Source: Brenneria goodwinii | GTDB lineage: Bacteria; Pseudomonadota; Gammaproteobacteria; Enterobacterales; Enterobacteriaceae | Length of the DNA stretch: 64,000 bases | Assembly (NCBI RefSeq): GCF_002291445.1 | Contig: NZ_CP014137.1 | Span: forward strand, 3,224,001-3,288,000 | Reading direction: 5' to 3' | Shown: piece after piece, positions 8,680-17,551 of the stretch | Layout of the letters: each line of letters starts with the position of its first letter | Position numbering within the stretch: position 1 is the stretch's first letter | The notes under the pieces: model-generated | Database searches by the model: none | Told to the model about the DNA's origin: nothing | Seen by the model: the letters and a program-made list of their open reading frames with translations, nothing else | Position numbers and translations under genes: made by a program

Positions 8680-8717
8680 TACTGATTACCTCTTGACCAA
8701 AGGCACTAACTGAATTA

Positions 8718-8734
8718 TCTATAAACTATATAGA
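8718..8734. promoter_or_regulatory. Candidate operator for the divergent GntR regulator
   Basis: Inverted repeat TCTATA-AACTA-TATAGA in the 75-bp gap between the GntR start and the start of the first operon gene. The size and position fit a GntR/HutC dimer site overlapping both promoters. No second copy was found in the window. Confidence 0.45.
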
Positions 8735-8754
8735 AATAAAAAATCGAGTCTAGC

Positions 8755-10125
8755 ATGTCGTATAAGAAAAAAATATCGACGTTGTCCAACGCGACGCGAC
8801 AGCCATCCGCACAAGCCGCCGACGATAAAAAACTGGACGCGGCCCTGGCGTCATTGCCGCAGGACGAACAAGCCATACTACACGATCTCCAGCGCATGCT
8901 GGCGGTCGATACCTGCTTTCCCCCCGGGCAGGGTTACCCGGCCTTTGCCGATTTGATGGAAGAAATACTCGCCCCTCTGGGGTTCGCCTGCTCCCGCGTC
9001 GACGTTCCTGAAGCGCTATGGCAAGTTCCCGACGGCAGTGCACAGGGCGCACGAACCAACCTGATAGCCGCGTTGCCGTCAAATGCGGCGGAAAATTGCA
9101 ATCTCTACTTTCATGTCGATACCGTTCCCCCCGGCGACGGCTGGCATTTTCCGCCTCTGGCCTTAACGCAACAGGATGGCAAGTTATTTGGCCGCGGCAG
9201 CGCGGATATGAAAGGCACCATCGTCGCCACCTTAGCCGCCCTGCGCGCCGCACAGCGCTTCGATCTGCCTTTACATTTCAACCCGGTATTGCTGCTGTGC
9301 ACCGATGAAGAAGGGGGGCTGTATCCCGGCATCCGCTATCTGGCGGAACAACGGCTTTTCCACGGTCACATGCTGAGCTTCAACGGCGGCGCGGTGCCCC
9401 GGATCTGGGCCGGATGCTTCGGCAGTTTCGATCTTGCCATTCAGGTGACGGGGCGCGCGGCCCATTCCGGCGATCCGCTCGGCGGCATTAACGCCATCGA
9501 AGAGAGTCTGCCGTTATTGAACGCGCTGTATGCATTGAAACAGAAGGTAGAGCAAAGAACCTCGGCCATGCCTGCGCCGCCGCACTATCAGGGCGCGCCG
9601 CTCACCTCCCGCCTCACGATCGCGCTCGCCAAAGGAGGAAGCAAAGGCTCCACCATTCCGGCGCGCTTCGAACTGTTGATCAACCGTCGCTACTCGCCGG
9701 AAGAGACCTTCGACCAGGCGCTGGCAGAGATCGTCGACTGCATCGAACAGGCGATGTCCGGTTCACGGGCGCTCGCGGTTGAGCATCACCTCATCGGCCA
9801 TCTTGCCCCGGTCGACGACCCGACCGGCCCGCATTGGCCGCGCTGGTTGTCCGCGCTGAGCGTGGGATTTGGTTTCCATGCCGATGAGTTCCGCGCCTGG
9901 GGATCGTCCACCAGTTCCGATATGGGATGGGTACAACAGGCTGGCGTGCAGGAAATCCTATTGGGCGGGCTGGCGCGCCCGGATAACCACATCCATGCCG
10001 CCGATGAATATACCACCATGCCGGATCTTATCGCCCTGTCACGCGCGATCCTGGCTTATCTGGCCCGCGACTTCGAGCCAAACCCGACCTTTGATATCTC
10101 CCCACCAGAGAGGAAAACACCATGA
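8755..10125 (+). CDS. M20-family metallohydrolase (ArgE/DapE-like), first gene of peptide operon
   Basis: Predicted zinc-dependent deacylase or peptidase of the M20 fold, 456 residues, with no signal peptide and so cytoplasmic. Visible motifs: metal-binding HVDT (His120, Asp122), GRGSADMKG (bridging Asp151), the catalytic/ligand Glu pair in CTDEEGG (185-186), the dimerisation-domain GRAAHSGDPLGGINAI, and the C-terminal His in ARPDNHIHAADEY. The stretch where the family usually has VGEPT reads FNGGAVP, so one acidic ligand seems to be missing; this is an alignment by eye. The first 25 residues are unlike the family and the ribosome site is weak, so the start is uncertain. Its stop overlaps the next gene by ATGA. 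Likely role: processing what the downstream ABC importer brings in. Confidence 0.85.
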   Translation: MSYKKKISTLSNATRQPSAQAADDKKLDAALASLPQDEQAILHDLQRMLAVDTCFPPGQGYPAFADLMEEILAPLGFACSRVDVPEALWQVPDGSAQGARTNLIAALPSNAAENCNLYFHVDTVPPGDGWHFPPLALTQQDGKLFGRGSADMKGTIVATLAALRAAQRFDLPLHFNPVLLLCTDEEGGLYPGIRYLAEQRLFHGHMLSFNGGAVPRIWAGCFGSFDLAIQVTGRAAHSGDPLGGINAIEESLPLLNALYALKQKVEQRTSAMPAPPHYQGAPLTSRLTIALAKGGSKGSTIPARFELLINRRYSPEETFDQALAEIVDCIEQAMSGSRALAVEHHLIGHLAPVDDPTGPHWPRWLSALSVGFGFHADEFRAWGSSTSSDMGWVQQAGVQEILLGGLARPDNHIHAADEYTTMPDLIALSRAILAYLARDFEPNPTFDISPPERKTP

Positions 10126-11723
10126 CCACCGGGAAAACCACTTTCAACCGTCGTCAGTTCATCATCGGTTCATCATGTTTAGCCAGCGCGGCCATGTTGC
10201 CATGGTCGATGTCGGCGGCGGCGGCCGATGCGGTCAGTTCCACGCCGGCCAATGGCACGCCGCGCCGGGGCGGCGTACTGCGGTTCAGCGTCGATCAGGG
10301 CGCCAACGTCATCCATCCTCACCGGGTACGGGTAAACCCGGAATATCTGCTGGCGGAACTGTTATATAGCGGGCTGACCCGCCTGACGCAAAATATGCAG
10401 GCGGAAGGCGATCTGGCCGAATCCTGGCAATCCAACCCGGAACTGACGCAGTGGACTTTCAAGCTGCGCGACAACCTCAAATTTCATGACGGTTCCGCCT
10501 GCACCGCACAGGACGTGGTGGCGAGTTTCAACGCCATTCTTAATCCCGATAACGCCTCGCCCGCGCTGCATAATGTCGGCCCCATCGATAGCGTGACCGC
10601 CAGCGACGACCATACCGTCATTATCACCACCACGGGCGCGTATGCCGATTTACCCGTCGCGCTGGCCTATCCCGACGCCAAAATTATCCCGGCGGCCATC
10701 GCGCAGGGCGATCTTGAACGTCTCAGCAAGGAAGCGATCGGTACCGGTCCATTTAAGCTGCTCTCTTTCGAACCTGCCCGCCTGATCGTCGTGGAGCGCA
10801 ACCCCGATTATTACGATCCCGCCCGTCCCTATCTGGATCGGATAGAAATCGTGGTCTATCCGGATCCGATTGCGGAAAGCTCCGCCCTGCGCTCAGGTGA
10901 TATCGACCTGATGATGGCGGCCCAGACAACCGAATTTACCCGGCTGTCCCGCACGCCGGGCATCATTCCGCTGCGCATCGCCTCCGGCCAGTTTTTGAAC
11001 GTCAACATGGGATGCGATCAAAAGCCTTTCAATGACGTACGCGTCCGTCAGGCGCTGGCCCTGTGCGTCGATCGTCAGGCGATGGTCGATTTTGTCGCCG
11101 AAGGATACGGCGCGCCCGGTAATGACAATCCCTTAAGCCCGGCCTATCCATTTTATAAAGCGATCCCGCTTAAGCAGGCCGACTATGCCAAAGCCAAAGC
11201 GCTGCTGACCGAAGCCGGTTATCCCAACGGTTTGGATCTCACGCTGATTGCCTCCGACAGGCCCGCTACCCGTACCCAGTTGGGGATCGCTTTGCGCGAG
11301 ATGTGCAAACCGGCGGGGATCCGTATCGAGGTCAAAACCATGGCCAACAGCACCTATCTTGATCAGGTCTGGAAGAAAAATAATTTCTATGTCGGTTTCT
11401 ATAATATGCAACCCACGCCCGACGCGGTGTTTTCCCTGCTTTACACCTCGGAGGCGGCCTGGAATGAAACCCGCTGGAACAACCAGGAGTTCGACCAGCA
11501 GATCAGGCAGGCCAGAGAAACCGCCGATCCCGCGCAACGCGGCGCGTTCTATGCCAGGGCGCAGGAGTTGATGAATGAGCAGGTTCCCTCATTGATTCCG
11601 ACCTTCTTCGATCTGCTGTCCGCCAGCCGCGACTACGTCGCGGGCTATCAGTTGAATCCGCGCGGCGCGGTGTTCCGCCTTGATCACGTCTGGCTGACCG
11701 CCAACGCGCCGGCGCGTCGGTAA
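10122..11723 (+). CDS. Peptide-type ABC transporter substrate-binding protein (Tat signal)
   Basis: Periplasmic solute receptor of the SBP_bac_5 family (DppA/OppA group), 533 residues. The N-terminus has a twin-arginine signal: Arg10-Arg11 in FNRRQFIIG, then a hydrophobic stretch and an ASAAMLPWSMSAAAADA cleavage region, so it is exported folded. The family signature is recognisable in LAESWQSNPELTQWTFKLRDN and IGTGPFKL. Its ATG overlaps the upstream stop by four bases, and it is followed within 12 bp by the permease genes. It decides the specificity of the importer, which could be dipeptides, opine-like conjugates or other small amides; the sequence alone does not say which. Confidence 0.92.
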   Translation: MTTGKTTFNRRQFIIGSSCLASAAMLPWSMSAAAADAVSSTPANGTPRRGGVLRFSVDQGANVIHPHRVRVNPEYLLAELLYSGLTRLTQNMQAEGDLAESWQSNPELTQWTFKLRDNLKFHDGSACTAQDVVASFNAILNPDNASPALHNVGPIDSVTASDDHTVIITTTGAYADLPVALAYPDAKIIPAAIAQGDLERLSKEAIGTGPFKLLSFEPARLIVVERNPDYYDPARPYLDRIEIVVYPDPIAESSALRSGDIDLMMAAQTTEFTRLSRTPGIIPLRIASGQFLNVNMGCDQKPFNDVRVRQALALCVDRQAMVDFVAEGYGAPGNDNPLSPAYPFYKAIPLKQADYAKAKALLTEAGYPNGLDLTLIASDRPATRTQLGIALREMCKPAGIRIEVKTMANSTYLDQVWKKNNFYVGFYNMQPTPDAVFSLLYTSEAAWNETRWNNQEFDQQIRQARETADPAQRGAFYARAQELMNEQVPSLIPTFFDLLSASRDYVAGYQLNPRGAVFRLDHVWLTANAPARR

Positions 11724-11735
11724 CGGGGAGGCAGT

Positions 11736-12683
11736 GTGACCGCAAGCTATCTGCTAAAACGATTTTTACTGGTGATCTATACCTTGCTGGTGGTTTCACT
11801 GCTGGTGTTCGGCATTACCCAACTGCTTCCCGCCGATGCCGCCGTCACCCTGCTGGGGCAAAACGCCACGCCGCAGGCATTGGCGGCGGTGCGGGAACGG
11901 CTAGGGCTGGACGCACCGGCCTGGTGGCAATATTGGCAATGGCTCAAAGGTATCGTCCAGGGCGACTGGGGCATTTCCATGCGCAGCGGACTGCCCGTCG
12001 CGCCGACTCTGCTTACCGCCCTCTCCCGTTCGCTGCTGCTGGCGGCCTGTGCGCTGACGCTGATGCTGATTATCGCTATTCCACTTGGGATCTGGGCGGC
12101 AATACGACAGGGGAAAATGGCGGATATGCTGGTCGGCGTGCTGTCGTATGTCGGGGTGTCTTTTCCCGAGTTCGTGACCGCCACCCTGCTCCTGCTGCTC
12201 TTTGCCGATATCTGGCAGTGGTTGCCCGCCACCGGTTATGTCCCCCTGACGGAAGATCTGCTCGGCGGCATTCGCCATCTGATCCTGCCTTCGGTCACCG
12301 TGGCGCTGATTCTGGTTGCTCACGTTTCGCGCATGGTGCGCTCCGAAATGGTCGACGTGCTGCAAACCGACTATATCCGGGCCGCCTATCTGAAGGGATT
12401 ATCGCGCCGCCGCATCCTATGGCGTCATGCGCTGCGTAACGGACTGATGCCCACGATCACCATCGTCGCGCTGGATGTCGGCTATCTGCTGGGCGGTATC
12501 GTCGTAGTGGAAGAGATCTTCGCGATCCCCGGTATCGGCAGAGAATTGATCGTCGCCGTGCAATCACGGGATCTGCCGACCATTCAGGCTGGCGTCATGA
12601 TTCTGGCGGCCACCTATTCCATCGTTAATTTCCTGGCCGACCTGGCATATATCACTCTGGATAAACGGATCCACTATGCCTGA
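11736..12683 (+). CDS. Peptide-type ABC transporter permease (DppB-like)
   Basis: Inner-membrane permease of 315 residues with about six transmembrane helices. It begins with the DppB/OppB N-terminal module (LLKRFLLVIYTLLVVSLLVFGITQLLPADAA) and carries the EAA loop (YIRAAYLKGLSRRRILWRHALRN) that contacts the ATPase. GTG at 11736 is used, following GGGGAGG. The 3' end overlaps the next permease gene by eight bases. It pairs with that permease to form the membrane channel. Confidence 0.93.
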   Translation: MTASYLLKRFLLVIYTLLVVSLLVFGITQLLPADAAVTLLGQNATPQALAAVRERLGLDAPAWWQYWQWLKGIVQGDWGISMRSGLPVAPTLLTALSRSLLLAACALTLMLIIAIPLGIWAAIRQGKMADMLVGVLSYVGVSFPEFVTATLLLLLFADIWQWLPATGYVPLTEDLLGGIRHLILPSVTVALILVAHVSRMVRSEMVDVLQTDYIRAAYLKGLSRRRILWRHALRNGLMPTITIVALDVGYLLGGIVVVEEIFAIPGIGRELIVAVQSRDLPTIQAGVMILAATYSIVNFLADLAYITLDKRIHYA

Positions 12684-13509
12684 TCTCATTAAACAGCTGC
12701 TTCGATCTCCGCAGGGCGCCACCGGCAGCCTGATTCTGTTGCTGGCGCTGGTGATGGTATGCGGCGGCAAACACCTTGCCCCCTACGACCCGGAAAGCCT
12801 GTCGCTGCTGGCGCGCTATCAGGCGCCCAGCCTGCAACACTGGTTCGGCACCGATCAGCTTGGGCGCGATATTTTCAGCCGCGTCATGTCCGGCGCCAGA
12901 GCCACTATCCTGCTCTCTTTGCTGGCGACGTCGCTAGCCATGCTTATCGGCTCCGCCATCGGCACCACCAGCGCCTATCTGGGCGGGCGCATTGATGAAG
13001 CCATCATGCGCACCATGGACGCCATTATGTCCATTCCCAGTTTGCTGTTCGCCCTGCTGATCGTCAGTACGCTCGGTCAGAGTAGCCTGAATGCCGTACT
13101 GGCTATCACCATCGCCTTTATTCCCGGCATGGTGCGCATCGCCCGCAGCGTCTCCCTCTCCGTGCGCCAGCAGGATTACATCAACGCCGCCATCGCCAGA
13201 GGCGAAAATACCGGCTACATCATTGTGCGGGAAATGCTGCCCAATATCATCGCCCCCATCATCGTCGAGGCCACCATCCGCGTCGCCTTCGCCATTATGC
13301 TGTTCGCTACGCTGAGCTTCCTCGGCCTTGGCGCGCAGCCGCCGGAGCCGGAATGGGGGCTGATGGTGTCCGAAGCCCGCGCCTATTTCTTCAACGCCCC
13401 GTGGATGATGCTAATCCCCGGACTCGCCATCGCCATCGTCGCCATCGGTTTCAACCTGCTGGGCGACGGCCTGCGCGACGTACTCAATCCAAGGAGCCGC
13501 CGATCATGA
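12676..13509 (+). CDS. Peptide-type ABC transporter permease (DppC-like)
   Basis: Second inner-membrane permease, 277 residues. It has the DppC/OppC pattern HWFGTDQLGRDIFSRVMSGAR after the first helix, and the EAA loop DYINAAIARGENTGYIIVREMLPN. The start overlaps the end of the first permease gene and the stop overlaps the ATPase start (ATGA), so the whole transporter is translationally coupled. Confidence 0.93.
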   Translation: MPDLIKQLLRSPQGATGSLILLLALVMVCGGKHLAPYDPESLSLLARYQAPSLQHWFGTDQLGRDIFSRVMSGARATILLSLLATSLAMLIGSAIGTTSAYLGGRIDEAIMRTMDAIMSIPSLLFALLIVSTLGQSSLNAVLAITIAFIPGMVRIARSVSLSVRQQDYINAAIARGENTGYIIVREMLPNIIAPIIVEATIRVAFAIMLFATLSFLGLGAQPPEPEWGLMVSEARAYFFNAPWMMLIPGLAIAIVAIGFNLLGDGLRDVLNPRSRRS

Positions 13510-15152
13510 CGCCGGATATCGACCACGCGGCAAATACGCCGGTTCTGTCAGTGGAAAACTACAGCCTCGACTACCTGCTGCCCCGGGGGGATGTGCTGCA
13601 TGTGTTGGATAATATCAATCTGTACGTTCGGCATGGCGAAGTCGTCGGGTTGGTTGGGGAATCAGGCTCGGGGAAAACCACGCTGGGCTGGTCCATCATG
13701 CGCTATCTGGCCGCCAACGCCAGAGAGCAAAGCGGCGCGATCCGCCTGCTTGGCGACGATCTGCGGCAAATGCCGCAAACGCAAATTGAATCGCTGCGCG
13801 GCGGCCGGCTGGGAATGATTTTCCAGGATCCCAGCGCCGCGCTGAACCCAACGCTGTCATTGGGCGAACAGATCACCGAAGTGTTAATTCGCCACCGCCG
13901 GTTGGATCAGCGTCAGGCTAACGAGCTGGCGATCCAGCTAATGCAAGACGTTGAGCTCAAGCAACCGCGGGAAATGATGAAGCGCTATCCGCATCAGGTT
14001 TCCGGGGGGGAAAAGCAGCGCATTCTGATCGCCGCCGCGTTTGCCTGCCGGCCGGCGTGTCTCATCTTTGATGAACCGACCACCGCGCTTGATGCGATCA
14101 GCGCGTCGCAAATCCTCCAGCTATTTGAACGCCTGCGCGAAGAAACCGGCGTCGCGGCGCTGTATATTTCTCACGATCTGGCGCTGGTGTCGAAAGTCGC
14201 CGACCAGGTCTGCGTGCTGGAAAAGGGCCGCATTATCGAACAGGCGCCGGCCCGGCAACTCTTCCGCCATCCCCAGCATGACTACACGAGGAGTCTGGTG
14301 CGCGCGGCGCCCGATCCCCATTGCCGTCTGCTGACGCATGAGGACATGGCAACCAAGCGCGAACCGCTGTTGAGTCTGGAGAAACTGACCATTTCCTATG
14401 GCCGCCACGGCCTGCTGGACAAGCTATTGCAGCGTTCATCCGGGCAGACCAAAGCCGCGGACGATATCAACCTGACCATTCACCGTGGAGAGATCGTCGG
14501 CGTCGTCGGCGAGTCCGGTTCGGGAAAATCATCGTTGGCTAAGGCGCTCACCGGGCTGGTGCCGTTCAACGGCAAGCTGGATTTTCGCGGGTATAACCTG
14601 TTCGGCGCGGCCGAAATGGATAAAGATTATCGCCGTCGGGTACAGATGATTTTTCAGCATCCCGATGCCTCGCTTAACCCGCGCCAGCGCATTGGCGAAA
14701 TCATCGCCCGCCCGCTGCGGCTATACGGCCTTCCCAAAGGGGAAACCGAGCCGCAGGCGGTTGCCCGGCTGCTGGCAGAGGTCCGTTTGCCTGCCGATGT
14801 GGCGCAGCGTTTTCCCCATGAGTTGTCCGGCGGGCAGAAACAGCGGGTCGCCATCGCCAGAGCCTTTGCCTATCCGCCGGAGCTGGTGATCTGTGATGAG
14901 ATTACGGCCGCGCTGGATGTCTCGGTACAGGCCACCATTATTGAACTGTTGCTTAACCTGCGCCGCCGCTACGGTACGGCCTACCTATTTATTACCCATG
15001 ACCTCAACCTGATCCGCCAGATTGCCCATCGGGTTGCCGTGATGTATCGCAGCGAGTTGCTGGAGATCCTGCCCGGAGAGGACATGGCCGACAGCGCCAA
15101 ACACCCCTATACGCAAGCATTACTGGCCGCCGTTCATGTGCCGGAACATTGA
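13506..15152 (+). CDS. Fused double ATPase of the peptide-type ABC transporter
   Basis: A single 548-residue protein with two ABC domains, equivalent to DppD and DppF joined, as in YejF or GsiA. The first half has Walker A GESGSGKTT, signature VSGGEKQRI and Walker B LIFDEPTTALD. The second has GESGSGKSS, LSGGQKQRV and Walker B VICDEITAALD. Both nucleotide sites therefore look complete, although the second Walker B has Ile-Thr in place of Pro-Thr. The frame extends upstream of 13506 through the permease gene, but the ATG overlapping the permease stop (ATGA), preceded by AAGGAG, is the clear start. Confidence 0.93.
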   Translation: MTPDIDHAANTPVLSVENYSLDYLLPRGDVLHVLDNINLYVRHGEVVGLVGESGSGKTTLGWSIMRYLAANAREQSGAIRLLGDDLRQMPQTQIESLRGGRLGMIFQDPSAALNPTLSLGEQITEVLIRHRRLDQRQANELAIQLMQDVELKQPREMMKRYPHQVSGGEKQRILIAAAFACRPACLIFDEPTTALDAISASQILQLFERLREETGVAALYISHDLALVSKVADQVCVLEKGRIIEQAPARQLFRHPQHDYTRSLVRAAPDPHCRLLTHEDMATKREPLLSLEKLTISYGRHGLLDKLLQRSSGQTKAADDINLTIHRGEIVGVVGESGSGKSSLAKALTGLVPFNGKLDFRGYNLFGAAEMDKDYRRRVQMIFQHPDASLNPRQRIGEIIARPLRLYGLPKGETEPQAVARLLAEVRLPADVAQRFPHELSGGQKQRVAIARAFAYPPELVICDEITAALDVSVQATIIELLLNLRRRYGTAYLFITHDLNLIRQIAHRVAVMYRSELLEILPGEDMADSAKHPYTQALLAAVHVPEH

Positions 15153-15179
15153 TAACCTCATGATAAATAAGAGTACATT

Positions 15180-16403
15180 ATGACATCAGAACAACTATTG
15201 ACATCCATCGACACACAATATTGCCTGAATTTTTTGGCTAGCATGGTGCAACATAAAAGCTATAGCGCCACCGAGGGAGAACGCAGGCTGGCCGACTATA
15301 TGGTGGAACAAATGCGGGCTCTGGGATTAAGCGCAGAGCTGCAACCCGTTCCCGGCGAGCGTTACAATGCCATCGGTACGCTGCACGGCGCCGGCGGCGG
15401 CAACAGCCTGCTATTCAACGGCCACCTGGACACCAACCCCGTCACCGAAGGCTGGACCGTCGACCCTTGGGGCGGCAAGATTGACGATACCTTTATTTAT
15501 GGTATCGGCGTCTCCAATATGAAGGCCGGCGACGCCGCCTATTTCTGTGCGCTGAAAACCCTGATTGACGCCGGCGTCAAACTGAAAGGCGATGTTGTCC
15601 TGACCTACGTGGTGGGCGAGCTTCAGGGAGGCATCGGCACGATTGCCGCCATCGAACAGGGGATCAAGGCGGATTACTTTATTAATGCCGAACCGACCGA
15701 TTTGCAGGCGCTGTCCATGCACGCGGGCTCGCTGATGTTTACCATCGAACTGGTGGGAGATACCCGCCATCTGTCCAAACGGGAAGAGGCGGTTGACGCC
15801 ATCATGGCGGCGGTCGAGCTGATTCCGCAGATCAATACCATGACCTTTTCCGGCGCGAAAAGCCCCGAACATCTGAAAATCAACCGTGCCCATATCGGTA
15901 CGGTGCATGGCGCGCTGGGGCGCGATCTGGAAGAGTGGCGTCCGCCCCAGGTGGCCGATTTTGTTCGTATGAAAGGCTCCGCCCGTTTTGCGCCCGGCCA
16001 AACCGTGGCAAGCGTGCTGGACGATCTGCAAAGCAAGCTGGATCGGCTGACCGAGAAGTACCCTGGTTTACAGGCGACGCTATTCGATGACGGCAAGCGG
16101 GATCGCCCCACCATGCTGCCGTTTGAAGTCTCGCCCTCTTCACGCATCGTGCAGGCGGTCAATCGGGCCTATCAAACCATTCGCGCAGAAAAACAGCCCA
16201 CCGGCGCAATTACGCCGCCGGCCTTCTACGGTACCGACGCCGCCCACTTTTACCAGATGTTGGGCATGGAAGGCATCGTTTGCGGACCGGGAGGAAAATT
16301 CAATACCATGCCGGACGAGCGGGTGCATATCACGGATTTCCTCGACATGATTCGCATCTATATGTTGGCGATCCTGGATATCTGCCAACCCGTGGAGGCC
16401 TGA
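15180..16403 (+). CDS. M20-fold protein with altered metal-ligand motifs
   Basis: A 407-residue protein of the M20 (ArgE/DapE/CPG2) fold. The first motif is intact (FNGHLDT, His82 and Asp84) and the EPT motif is present (NAEPTD). Three family ligands look changed: the bridging Asp of GRGxxDMKGG is Asn113 in GIGVSNMKAG; the Asp-Glu-Glu box reads VVGELQGG, with only one Glu; and the usual GPG...AH..DE ending reads GPGGKFNTMPDERV, without the His. These are alignments by eye. It may be a non-hydrolytic paralogue, use another chemistry, or serve as partner to the upstream M20 protein. Its stop shares a base with the next start (TGATG). Confidence 0.82.
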   Translation: MTSEQLLTSIDTQYCLNFLASMVQHKSYSATEGERRLADYMVEQMRALGLSAELQPVPGERYNAIGTLHGAGGGNSLLFNGHLDTNPVTEGWTVDPWGGKIDDTFIYGIGVSNMKAGDAAYFCALKTLIDAGVKLKGDVVLTYVVGELQGGIGTIAAIEQGIKADYFINAEPTDLQALSMHAGSLMFTIELVGDTRHLSKREEAVDAIMAAVELIPQINTMTFSGAKSPEHLKINRAHIGTVHGALGRDLEEWRPPQVADFVRMKGSARFAPGQTVASVLDDLQSKLDRLTEKYPGLQATLFDDGKRDRPTMLPFEVSPSSRIVQAVNRAYQTIRAEKQPTGAITPPAFYGTDAAHFYQMLGMEGIVCGPGGKFNTMPDERVHITDFLDMIRIYMLAILDICQPVEA

Positions 16404-17521
16404 TGAGCGACGTAAATCATGCCGCCCTGGCCCGCATTCGGGCGGCGATGAACTCGGCGCAAGCCGAGCTCCTGATCGTCGACCAGGGGGAACTCCTGGC
16501 CTGGCTGACCGGCTATAGCGTATCTGAAACCCTGTACCGCGCCTGCCTGGTTCCGCTGCAAGGCGAACCCTGGATGGTGCTGCGCCAGTTGGATGAAGCG
16601 CCCTGCCGCCAAAGCAGCTGGCTGCGGGAGATCGTGACCTTCGACGACCACCAGTCTCCCTGGCAATGCGTGGCGGACAGCATAGAGGCAAAAGGATACG
16701 GACGCGGCAGGCTCGCCGCAGACTTCAACTCTTACGGTATGACCGTACACAACTGGCGGCAGTTGCAGAAGTCTCTGCCCGCTGCGCACTGGGTTGATAT
16801 GACCGGCGTCAGCGACCAATTACGACAGGTCAAATTTCCGCAGGAATTGGCCTGCCTGCAGCAGGCGGCCGATATCGCCGATCGCGCCATGTCGGCGCTG
16901 ACCGAACAGGTCAGAAGCGGCTGGCGGGTACGGGATGCGGCGGCGCTGGCTGCCGCCTGCTTCTTGCGGGACGGCGCGGACACCGGCGAAACCGGGCCTA
17001 TCGTCTGCGCGTGCAGCGACAACGGCTTTCTGCATAACAGCAATCACGATCATCGTCTGGCGGCCGGCGACATTCTGCATGTCGAACTGATCCCGAAAGT
17101 CAGCCATTACAGCGCCCGCATCATGCGGCCGATATTTATCGGCCAGCCAACGGCGCGGCAGCAGCAGGTGGCGCATCAGCTGATTGAACTGCAGGATCGG
17201 CAGCTAGCGATGATGACCCCGGACACGCCGGCCAATGAAGTGGATGCGTTACTGCGCGAGGGCGTTCTGGCCGCGGGCTTACGCCGCGCCTACGGCAACG
17301 TCACCGGCTATGCGTTAGGATTGTATACCCGCACGCCCAGACCCAGCGATTTTTCATACTGCTTTACGCCGGCGGCAAACTGGCGGCTGGAAGAGAATAT
17401 GGTTTTCCATATGTATGCGTCGGCTCAGGGGATCGCCTTTAGCGAAACGGTACAGGTGACGTCTCAGGGAGGAAAACGCCTGAGCCGATTGCCCAGGCAG
17501 GCGTTTATTGCGCCATATTGA
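16403..17521 (+). CDS. M24-fold (creatinase/aminopeptidase P-like) protein, metal ligands mostly absent
   Basis: A 372-residue protein with the pita-bread fold of the M24 family: N-terminal creatinase-like domain (residues about 10-135) and C-terminal catalytic domain (about 145-365). The usual D-D-H-E-E metal set is largely missing. The first Asp region reads LHVELIPKVSHYSARIMRPIF, with Glu and Ala where Asp residues are normal; the GHGIG His region reads TGYALGLY; only the terminal Glu (SETVQVT) remains. This resembles metal-independent members such as creatinase or ectoine-hydrolase-like proteins, which cleave C-N bonds of small compounds. The frame is open upstream to 16280, but the ATG overlapping the M20 stop is the natural start. 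Last gene of the operon. Confidence 0.85.
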   Translation: MSDVNHAALARIRAAMNSAQAELLIVDQGELLAWLTGYSVSETLYRACLVPLQGEPWMVLRQLDEAPCRQSSWLREIVTFDDHQSPWQCVADSIEAKGYGRGRLAADFNSYGMTVHNWRQLQKSLPAAHWVDMTGVSDQLRQVKFPQELACLQQAADIADRAMSALTEQVRSGWRVRDAAALAAACFLRDGADTGETGPIVCACSDNGFLHNSNHDHRLAAGDILHVELIPKVSHYSARIMRPIFIGQPTARQQQVAHQLIELQDRQLAMMTPDTPANEVDALLREGVLAAGLRRAYGNVTGYALGLYTRTPRPSDFSYCFTPAANWRLEENMVFHMYASAQGIAFSETVQVTSQGGKRLSRLPRQAFIAPY

Positions 17522-17531
17522 TATATGGCGC
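17510..17531. terminator. Hairpin spanning the stop codon of the M24-fold gene
   Basis: Perfect 9-bp stem GCGCCATAT / ATATGGCGC with loop TGAT. The TGA stop of the plus-strand gene occupies the loop. It lies between two convergent genes (the M24-fold gene and ribB) and may act in both directions; T-runs are weak on either side. Confidence 0.5.
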
Positions 17532-17551
17532 GTTATCTTGAAGCAAGAAAA

